A stretch of DNA of 12,415 nucleotides. Source: Firmicutes bacterium UBA1065. GTDB taxonomy: Bacteria; Bacillota; Clostridia; Tissierellales; Sedimentibacteraceae. Numbering within the stretch: the first letter of the stretch is position 1; every line of letters starts with the position of its first letter. Shown here piece by piece: positions 7,100 through 12,415 of the stretch. The notes under the pieces were generated by a model. It did not search any database. It saw only the letters and a list, made by a program, of their open reading frames with translations, and was not told the origin of the DNA. The stretch lies in the NCBI GenBank assembly GCA_002316225.1, contig DCDC01000017.1:1-12415 (forward strand), written 5' to 3'. The translations under genes were made by a program, and so were the position numbers.

Positions 7100-8033
7100 A
7101 AAATCACTAGCTTTAATATGTTTGGCAGCTATAATTTTAGCCCTTGCGGCATGTTCAAACACGGATGGCCAAGAGGCCAACAAAGAAGGGGTATTGGCAA
7201 CCGTTAACGGTAAAGCTATCATGAAGGAAGATTATGATAATGAATTAGCTTACTATAGGGGTTACGTAGAGTATCTGTACGGGGAAGGCACCTGGGAAAG
7301 TGAAGTAAATAAGGATTTAACCTATAAAGAATATTACGAAAACTATGTAATGGATAAGCTGATTAATTTAACCCTTCTCCTGGATGCTGCCGAAAAGGAA
7401 GGGATAACTGTAACAGAGGAAGAAAAAGCACACGAATTGGGAACTTTTATTAGCACTTATTTTGATAGCCAGGAAGACTATAAAAGTTATTTGGAACAAA
7501 ATGGCTTAACAGAAGAATCCTTATTAAAAAATATGACAGACCAATTAATGGTAAATAATTATTATATTAAAAAAATTGACAGCTTAAATCCAAGTAATGA
7601 TGAGTTAAAAGCTCTTTTTGAAGAAATGAAAATGAATATCCGGGTAAGGGCAAGCCACATCCTGGTTGATACGGAAGAAGAAGCCTTAAAGGTTATTGAA
7701 AGAATCAACAAGGGAGAAGATTTTTCGGAACTTGCAAAAGAATTATCCCTTGATACGGTTTCCGGGGCAAATGGAGGAGACTTGGATTACTTCAATTATG
7801 CCCAGATGGTTGAACCTTTCTCAGAGGCAGCATTTTCATTGGGAATAGGCCAAGTCAGCCAGCCGGTACAAACCGACTACGGCTATCATATCATAAAGGT
7901 AACCGATAGAGTAGTAGATGAAGACATAACAGTGGAAACAGAAAAAGATGAGCTCATTGAATACTATAAGAGTAACAAGTTCAGGGACCTCCTGGAAGAA
8001 CTGAAAAACTCTGCAGAAATAGTTAAAAATTAA
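7086..8033 (+). CDS. prsA: PrsA-like lipoprotein foldase, parvulin peptidyl-prolyl isomerase
   Basis: This is an extracytoplasmic folding catalyst anchored to the outer face of the membrane by a lipid. The N-terminus MKKFKKS plus a hydrophobic stretch (8-22) ends in lipobox LAAC with Cys23, the expected lipidation site. Residues 35-165 form a SurA/PrsA-type helical chaperone region, beginning with ATVNGKAIMKEDYDNEL. The parvulin domain covers about 186-275, with VRASHILV (187-194), FSELAKELSLD (213-223), GGDLDYF (230-236), MVEPFSEAAFSL (241-252) and YGYHIIKV (265-272). A helical C-terminal arm follows to residue 315. The start is supported by GGAGGA at 7075-7080, lying within the end of mfd, so translation is probably coupled. 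Neighbouring clostridia often carry a PrsA/SurA-like gene after mfd, as I recall. The clients are unknown, so the symbol reflects domain family rather than proven orthology. Confidence 0.92.
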   Translation: MKKFKKSLALICLAAIILALAACSNTDGQEANKEGVLATVNGKAIMKEDYDNELAYYRGYVEYLYGEGTWESEVNKDLTYKEYYENYVMDKLINLTLLLDAAEKEGITVTEEEKAHELGTFISTYFDSQEDYKSYLEQNGLTEESLLKNMTDQLMVNNYYIKKIDSLNPSNDELKALFEEMKMNIRVRASHILVDTEEEALKVIERINKGEDFSELAKELSLDTVSGANGGDLDYFNYAQMVEPFSEAAFSLGIGQVSQPVQTDYGYHIIKVTDRVVDEDITVETEKDELIEYYKSNKFRDLLEELKNSAEIVKN

Positions 8034-8048
8034 AATTCTGTTAATTTT
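8026..8048 (+). terminator. Weak candidate terminator hairpin at the end of prsA
   Basis: AAAATTAA (8026-8033) pairs with TTAATTTT (8041-8048) around a 7-nt loop and is followed by T-rich sequence. The stem contains no G or C and overlaps the stop codon, so termination would be inefficient. It is listed only because the following promoter suggests a transcript boundary here. Confidence 0.25.
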
Positions 8049-8060
8049 AGTAAAATTTTG

Positions 8061-8089
8061 TTGATATTTTTAACTTCTTCCATTATAAT
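8061..8089 (+). promoter_or_regulatory. Sigma-A-like promoter of spoVT
   Basis: TTGATA (8061-8066, 5 of 6) and TATAAT (8084-8089, 6 of 6) are separated by 17 bases. Transcription would start near 8095, leaving a leader of about 130 nt before the spoVT ATG. In B. subtilis spoVT is made by sigma-G in the forespore; this site instead looks vegetative. The leader is AT-rich and I see no strong hairpin or known riboswitch in it. Confidence 0.7.
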
Positions 8090-8209
8090 GAATTGAAATT
8101 GTTCTTAATAATATTTTCTATATTAGGAAACTAATAAGGATAAAATTGTGCAAAGTGTAAATAATAGAAAATATTAAAAGAAATGTCATTAAAATATAAT
8201 TATGCAAGT

Positions 8210-8224
8210 GGAGGAACGAAAATA
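8210..8224 (+). promoter_or_regulatory. Ribosome binding site that fixes the spoVT start
   Basis: GGAGG at 8210-8214 lies 10 bases before the ATG at 8225. The in-frame upstream ATG at 8183 has only AAAAG at 8176-8180 before it and adds 14 residues not seen in the SpoVT/AbrB family, so the 8225 start is preferred. Confidence 0.85.
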
Positions 8225-8776
8225 ATGAAAGCAACAGGAATTGTCAGAAGAATTGATGACTTGGGCAGAGTAGTTATTCCAAAAGAAATTAGAAGGACCT
8301 TGAGAATAAGAGAAGGCGATCCTTTGGAAATATTTACCGATAGGGAAGGTGAAATAATTTTAAAGAAATATTCACCTATCGGAGAATTGACTGAATTTGC
8401 GGGAGAATATGTGGAATCTTTATTTGAAACGACCAGGCATATTGCCATAATTACGGACAGGGACGGAGTAATAGCCGTTTCAGGTAGTTCAAAGAAGGAT
8501 TATGCCGAAAAGAGACTTAGTCCTGAATTGGAAAAGATAATTGAAAGCAGAGAAATGTATGTAACCGGCGCAAACTCAAAACCAATTAGAATCACTGCCA
8601 ATGAATTTAATCCTGACCAATACACCAGTCAGGTCATAGCACCCATCATGGTGCACGGAGACCCCATAGGAGCTGTAATTCTTCTATCCAAGGATAAAGG
8701 GGCCAAGATGTCTGAGGTGGAAGAAAAGTTGATTAAGACAGCAAGCATATTCCTGTCACGTCAAATGGAGAACTGA
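8225..8776 (+). CDS. spoVT: Stage V sporulation regulator SpoVT
   Basis: SpoVT is a DNA-binding regulator that adjusts forespore (sigma-G dependent) gene expression in Bacillus and affects spore maturation in clostridia. From the ATG at 8225 the protein has 183 residues, close to the 178 of B. subtilis SpoVT. The AbrB-like swapped-hairpin DNA-binding domain is residues 1-50: MKATGIVRRIDDLGRVVIPK and then RTLRIREGDPLEIFTDREGEIILKKYSP. A C-terminal GAF-like domain covers about 56-180, with HIAIITDRDGVIAVSG and QVIAPIMVHGDPIGAVILLSKD. The longer form starting at 8183 is not supported by the Shine-Dalgarno or by family comparison. The gene has its own promoter and a strong terminator, so it is probably transcribed alone. 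The family AbrB N-terminus alone could suggest AbrB or Abh, but the length and GAF part point to SpoVT. Confidence 0.95.
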   Translation: MKATGIVRRIDDLGRVVIPKEIRRTLRIREGDPLEIFTDREGEIILKKYSPIGELTEFAGEYVESLFETTRHIAIITDRDGVIAVSGSSKKDYAEKRLSPELEKIIESREMYVTGANSKPIRITANEFNPDQYTSQVIAPIMVHGDPIGAVILLSKDKGAKMSEVEEKLIKTASIFLSRQMEN

Positions 8777-8784
8777 TGTCTAAG

Positions 8785-8826
8785 TAAGGTGTTTTCAGCA
8801 AATGAAAACACCTTAACTGTTTTATT
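8785..8826 (+). terminator. Strong Rho-independent terminator after spoVT
   Basis: TAAGGTGTTTTCA (8785-8797) and TGAAAACACCTTA (8803-8815) form a perfect 13-bp stem with a GCAAA loop. ACTGTTTTATTG follows. This is the clearest terminator of the window, and it separates the housekeeping/sporulation block from the beta-CASP/iorA block. Confidence 0.9.
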
Positions 8827-8866
8827 GAGTCAAGGCACCCCTAAGCATGGATTTTTGTATAAGTCA

Positions 8867-8895
8867 TTGACATAAATGATTTTTTTTGTCATACT
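8867..8895 (+). promoter_or_regulatory. Probable promoter for the beta-CASP gene and iorA
   Basis: A perfect TTGACA (8867-8872) is followed after 17 bases by CATACT (8890-8895, 4 of 6 to TATAAT). An alternative -10, TACTAT (8892-8897), has a 19-base spacer. CATACTA also matches the -10 consensus of the forespore factor sigma-G, but TTGACA is a better sigma-A -35, so vegetative use is favoured. Transcription would start near 8901-8903. Confidence 0.6.
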
Positions 8896-8905
8896 ATAAG
8901 GTGCA

Positions 8906-8920
8906 GACTAATTTTTAGTC
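8906..8920 (+). promoter_or_regulatory. Small hairpin at the 5' end of the beta-CASP mRNA leader
   Basis: GACTAA (8906-8911) and TTAGTC (8915-8920) are perfect inverted copies around TTT. The element sits within a few bases of the predicted transcription start. It could be a 5' mRNA-stabilising hairpin or a DNA operator; sequence alone does not decide. Confidence 0.4.
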
Positions 8921-8949
8921 AATTAAGTTTTAAATATGAGGGACTTAGA

Positions 8950-10605
8950 ATGAAAATCAGATTTTTGGGTGCGGTTAAGGGTGTCACTGGCTCAAATCAT
9001 TTAATAGAGGCAGGGGGCAAGAATATAATGCTTGACTGCGGCATGTATCAGGGCAAGGATGAGGATTTAAATGAAAAAGACTTTGTTATAAATCCGGCTG
9101 AAATCGATTGCCTCTTATTGAGCCACAGCCATATAGACCATAGCGGAAGGATTCCCTTGTTGGTAAAAGAAGGCTTCAAGGGAAATATTTATTGCTCAAA
9201 ACCAACTTACGACCTTTGCCAGATAATGCTTGTTGATTCGGCTCATATTCAGGAAACAGAAGCGGAGTGGACAAACAAGAAAGCAATGCGATCAGGGAAA
9301 GAATTAGTGGAGCCTATCTATACCCAGGAAGATGCCTTGGCAAGCCTCAAATATTTTAAACCTGTCTTAAACGGCCAAATAATTAACATTAATGAAAATA
9401 TTGCCGTAAAATTCAGTGATGCAGGTCATATATTGGGTTCCTCAATCATAGAGTTATGGATAAAGGATGAGGAAGATACCATTAAGTTAGTCTATTCAGG
9501 CGATTTAGGAATGCGTGAAAAGCCCATATTAAACGATCCTGCCCGGATAGAGAGTGCGGATTTTTTGATAATGGAGGCAACCTATGGAAACAGGGTTCAC
9601 GAAAATATTGAAAAAAGAGCGGAAGAGCTTATTAACATTATTCTTAAAACCGTAAGAAGAGGAGGAAGCGTGATAATTCCTTCTTTTGCCGTAGGGAGGA
9701 CCCAAGAGCTGATTTATGAGCTGAATAAATATTATGACAGCCATATAAATGAAATAGGGACCAAAGAAAACGAATTGAAAAAAATACCTGTTTATATAGA
9801 CAGCCCTTTGGCAATTAAAGCAACCGAAGTCTTCAAAAGAAACAGCCATGCCTTTGATGAAGAGGCAAAAAACTATATAATGAAAGGGGACAACCCCCTG
9901 TACTTTAAAAATCTCCATTACATTCAAAGCGCGGAAGAATCAAAGGCCTTAAATTTTTCAAATGAGCCGAAAATTATAATTACTGCCAGCGGTATGTGTG
10001 AGGCAGGAAGAATAAGGCATCACCTGAAACACAATCTCTGGAGAAAGGAAGCAAGCGTAGTTTTTGTAGGTTATCAGGCGGAAGGAACCCTTGGAAGAAG
10101 GCTGCTTGACGGAGAAAAGACTGTGAAGCTGTTTGGTGAAGATATCGCTGTTAAGGCTGAAATCTACAACGTAGAAGGATTTTCCGGCCATGCCGATAAA
10201 CCGGCTCTCCTAAACTGGCTAGGGGACTTTAAAGAAAAACCGGGGAAAGTATTCATAGTTCACGGGGAAAAAGAGGCAAAAGAAGAATTTGCCCAAGCCG
10301 TTAGAGAAAAGTTCGGTATTGAGACTATAATTCCCGAATACAATGTTGTTTACGACATAAGAAAGAAAGACCTTGTCAAAGTATTGGTTCTTGAATCAGA
10401 GCAGGAAAAATTAAGGGACAGGCAGATTCAAGAGCTATTAATGGAAGTTGAAGATTTAAAGAAGGCTTTTGAAAGAGCTTTGGCAAACACGGAAGAATAT
10501 TTAAAACTTGAAGATGTAAACTATGAAGACATTAAAAAGCTGAACAACAACATCAAAAGCCTTGAAAATGAAATTATGAATTTAACCATGATCAGTGCAA
10601 AATAA
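8950..10605 (+). CDS. Beta-CASP metallo-beta-lactamase-fold RNase-like protein
   Basis: This is a two-metal hydrolase of the CPSF/Artemis (beta-CASP) type, probably a cytoplasmic ribonuclease. Metal ligands are visible in order: HSHIDH with His59, His61, Asp63 and His64; DAGH with His160; and SGDLG with Asp185. The beta-CASP insertion carries IPSFAVGRTQELIYEL (243-258), DSPLA (284-288) and ASGMCEAGRIRHHL (346-359) with the motif B histidine at 357 or 358. EGFSGHAD (409-416, His414) and VHGE (437-440) complete the fold as an RMMBL segment. The core resembles Thermus TTHA0252-like exonucleases (about 430 residues). Here a further 80-odd residues (470-551) are rich in E, K and L and probably form a coiled coil. 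It is not RNase J, which has a different layout. GAGGGA at 8938-8943 supports the start. The iorA gene follows after 27 bases with no terminator between. Substrate is unknown. Confidence 0.9.
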   Translation: MKIRFLGAVKGVTGSNHLIEAGGKNIMLDCGMYQGKDEDLNEKDFVINPAEIDCLLLSHSHIDHSGRIPLLVKEGFKGNIYCSKPTYDLCQIMLVDSAHIQETEAEWTNKKAMRSGKELVEPIYTQEDALASLKYFKPVLNGQIININENIAVKFSDAGHILGSSIIELWIKDEEDTIKLVYSGDLGMREKPILNDPARIESADFLIMEATYGNRVHENIEKRAEELINIILKTVRRGGSVIIPSFAVGRTQELIYELNKYYDSHINEIGTKENELKKIPVYIDSPLAIKATEVFKRNSHAFDEEAKNYIMKGDNPLYFKNLHYIQSAEESKALNFSNEPKIIITASGMCEAGRIRHHLKHNLWRKEASVVFVGYQAEGTLGRRLLDGEKTVKLFGEDIAVKAEIYNVEGFSGHADKPALLNWLGDFKEKPGKVFIVHGEKEAKEEFAQAVREKFGIETIIPEYNVVYDIRKKDLVKVLVLESEQEKLRDRQIQELLMEVEDLKKAFERALANTEEYLKLEDVNYEDIKKLNNNIKSLENEIMNLTMISAK

Positions 10606-10632
10606 AGTTTTAAAAGCAAAAAGGAGGAAGAA

Positions 10633-12405
10633 ATGAAGGTATTAATGACTGGCAATGAGGCGATTGCCCGAGGGGCTTATGAAGCAGGAGTCCATTATGC
10701 TGCTGCCTATCCCGGTACCCCAAGTACCGAAATATTGGAAAACATAGCTCCTCACAAGGAAATCATAGCTGAATGGGCACCAAATGAAAAAGTTGCTGTT
10801 GAATCGGCAATCGGTGCATGCTATGCGGGAGCAAGATCCATAACAGCAATGAAACATGTCGGCCTTAATGTTGCGGCAGACCCGTTTTTTACAATGGGCT
10901 ATACGGGTGTTAACGGCGGAATGGTATTGGTAAGCGCAGATGATCCCGGGCTTCATTCATCACAGAACGAGCAGGATAACCGTTACTATGCAAGAATGGC
11001 AAAGGTAGCCCTGCTGGAGCCAAGCGATTCCCAGGAATGCAAAGACATGGTAATAAGAGCCATGGAAATAAGCGAAAAATATGATGTCTTGGTCATGATC
11101 AGGATGACCACAAGAGTATGTCACTCCAAATCAATTGTTGAATTAGGCGAGAGAGTGGAGGTTCCCATTAAGCCCTATGTAAAAAACGTGCCTAAATACA
11201 ATGTTTCACCTGCCAATGCAAAAGCACTCCATTTGGTGGTTGAGAAAAAATTAAAAGAGCTTGAGAAATTTTCAAACGAAACCGATTTAAACTACATTGA
11301 ATGGAATGACAAAAAAATAGGTGTCATATCATCAGGGGTGGCTTATCAATATGCAAAAGAAGTGTTCGGCAAGGACGCATCATATTTGAAATTAGGTTTC
11401 ACAAATCCTCTTCCCATGGAAAAAATTAAAAAATTTGCGGATGAGGTGGAAACCCTTTATGTAGTTGAAGAGCTGGAGCCTTTTATGGAAGAACAAATAA
11501 AGGCAGCCGGCATCAAGTGCATAGGAAAAGAGAAAATCCCAAACACCTGGGAACTTAATCCTGACATTGTCAAGAAAGCAATTTTCGGGACCGAGAATCA
11601 AATTATAGACTATGACAGAAACCTTGCTGTGGGAAGACCTCCAACGCTGTGTGCCGGTTGTCCCCACAGGGCCTTCTTCTACCAGTTATCAAAGAAAAAG
11701 AATACAATGATAACAGGAGATATTGGCTGCTATACCTTGGGCGGTGCTCCTCCCTTAAATGCCATGGATACCTGTGTATGCATGGGAGCCAGCGTTAGCA
11801 TGGCACACGGGGCTAAAAAAGTATTCGAAAAGAACAATGATGATAAAAGAGTAGTGGCAACCATAGGGGATTCAACCTTCTTCCATTCGGGTATGACCAG
11901 TCTCCTGGATGTTGTGTTTAACAAAGGAAATACCATTACCTGCATCCTAGACAACAGGATTACAGCCATGACCGGCCACCAGGACAATCCCGGAACCGGC
12001 TACACCCTCCAGGGAGATATTACCGAAACCGTAGAAATTGAACCTGTGGTAAGAGCCTTGGGTATAAAACATGTAAGAACCATTAACCCCCTGAACCAGG
12101 CTGAAACCAAGGAAGCCTTAAATTGGGCTTATGGTTTGAATGAACCGTCTGTTATTATTTCCAGGTATCCTTGTGCCCTTAAGAAATACACAAAAGAAGA
12201 CCTTGAAGAATTTGGACCCCTTTCAGGTTATTGCACGGTTGACGAAGACACCTGCATTGGATGCAAAATCTGTGTGTCTACAGGTTGTCCGGCTATAGTA
12301 TTCAAAAAAGACATCAAGAAGTCTTCTATAAACAAGGTTCAATGCGTCGGCTGTGAGCTGTGTCTCCAGGTATGTCCCAAAAAGGCAATCAGTAAGACCA
12401 GCTAA
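10633..12405 (+). CDS. iorA: Indolepyruvate ferredoxin oxidoreductase alpha subunit
   Basis: IorA is the large subunit of the enzyme that oxidatively decarboxylates aryl pyruvates (from Trp, Phe, Tyr) to aryl-acetyl-CoA and reduces ferredoxin. The 590 residues match the family. The N-terminal pyrimidine-binding domain has AAYPGTPSTEILE (24-36) and KHVGLNVAADPFF (74-86). The thiamine-diphosphate site is in the C-terminal half: CAGCPHR (340-346), GDIGCYTLG (362-370), and GDS (412-414) through DN (440-441). Two [4Fe-4S] motifs end the protein: Cys541, 544, 547, 552 with the CX2CX2CX4CP spacing, and Cys571, 574, 577, 581 with CX2CX2CX3CP. The strong AAGGAGG at 10621-10627 sets the start. The partner iorB (gamma subunit) is expected next but lies outside; only 10 bases remain. 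Placement behind the beta-CASP gene suggests one transcript. Confidence 0.97.
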   Translation: MKVLMTGNEAIARGAYEAGVHYAAAYPGTPSTEILENIAPHKEIIAEWAPNEKVAVESAIGACYAGARSITAMKHVGLNVAADPFFTMGYTGVNGGMVLVSADDPGLHSSQNEQDNRYYARMAKVALLEPSDSQECKDMVIRAMEISEKYDVLVMIRMTTRVCHSKSIVELGERVEVPIKPYVKNVPKYNVSPANAKALHLVVEKKLKELEKFSNETDLNYIEWNDKKIGVISSGVAYQYAKEVFGKDASYLKLGFTNPLPMEKIKKFADEVETLYVVEELEPFMEEQIKAAGIKCIGKEKIPNTWELNPDIVKKAIFGTENQIIDYDRNLAVGRPPTLCAGCPHRAFFYQLSKKKNTMITGDIGCYTLGGAPPLNAMDTCVCMGASVSMAHGAKKVFEKNNDDKRVVATIGDSTFFHSGMTSLLDVVFNKGNTITCILDNRITAMTGHQDNPGTGYTLQGDITETVEIEPVVRALGIKHVRTINPLNQAETKEALNWAYGLNEPSVIISRYPCALKKYTKEDLEEFGPLSGYCTVDEDTCIGCKICVSTGCPAIVFKKDIKKSSINKVQCVGCELCLQVCPKKAISKTS

Positions 12406-12415
12406 TTAAAGTCAA

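Noticed and set aside
8183..8224. Upstream in-frame ATG that would lengthen SpoVT by 14 residues
   Set aside because: The strong GGAGG at 8210-8214 serves the ATG at 8225, and MKATGIVRRID is the family N-terminus.
9529..9927. A 132-codon open frame on the - strand within the beta-CASP gene
   Set aside because: It covers conserved beta-CASP coding sequence, and its product looks like a reverse-strand shadow with no recognisable motif.
1..12415. A previously undescribed defence, mobile or biosynthetic system
   Set aside because: All nine genes belong to recognised families with intact motifs, and no integrase, toxin-antitoxin pair, transposase, tRNA or unknown conserved ORF is visible. Only non-coding repeats remain unexplained.

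Overview
The window looks like chromosome from a low-G+C, anaerobic, spore-forming member of the Bacillota (Clostridia/Tissierellia-like). The evidence is AT-rich intergenic DNA with sigma-A-like promoters, strong purine-rich Shine-Dalgarno sites, the Bacillota-type gene series purR - spoVG - glmU - pth - mfd - prsA-like - spoVT, and a ferredoxin-linked indolepyruvate oxidoreductase typical of anaerobic amino-acid fermenters. The exact genus cannot be fixed from sequence reading alone. All nine genes lie on the + strand.

Layout: purR (19-840) encodes the PRPP-sensing purine repressor and ends at a short AT-rich hairpin that abuts the spoVG promoter. spoVG (937-1230) is followed by a terminator. 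A gene-free stretch (1231-1539) then carries a cluster of GGGGACATaCCT-type inverted and direct repeats and, at its end, a near-consensus promoter for glmU. glmU (1540-2910) and pth (2920-3504) are tightly spaced. The pth reading frame ends inside a 66-bp imperfect palindrome (3486-3551) that fills most of the gap before mfd (3581-7099). The prsA-like lipoprotein foldase (7086-8033) overlaps the end of mfd by 14 bases. spoVT (8225-8776) has its own near-consensus promoter, a leader of about 130 nt and a strong terminator. A second block follows: a beta-CASP metallo-beta-lactamase-fold RNase-like protein (8950-10605) with its own promoter, then iorA (10633-12405) 27 bases later, probably co-transcribed. 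The partner iorB would be expected just beyond the window.

Functionally the window combines purine control (PurR), sporulation regulators (SpoVG, SpoVT), cell-wall precursor synthesis (GlmU), translation quality control (Pth), transcription-coupled repair (Mfd), extracytoplasmic folding (PrsA-like), RNA processing (beta-CASP protein) and energy metabolism from aromatic amino acids (IorA). Compared with Bacillus subtilis order as I remember it (purR-yabJ-spoVG-glmU-prs-ctc-pth-fin-mfd-spoVT), yabJ, prs, ctc and fin are absent here. I see no convincing novel system. The most unusual material is the two non-coding repeat elements, one of which supplies the stop codon and C-terminal residues of Pth.
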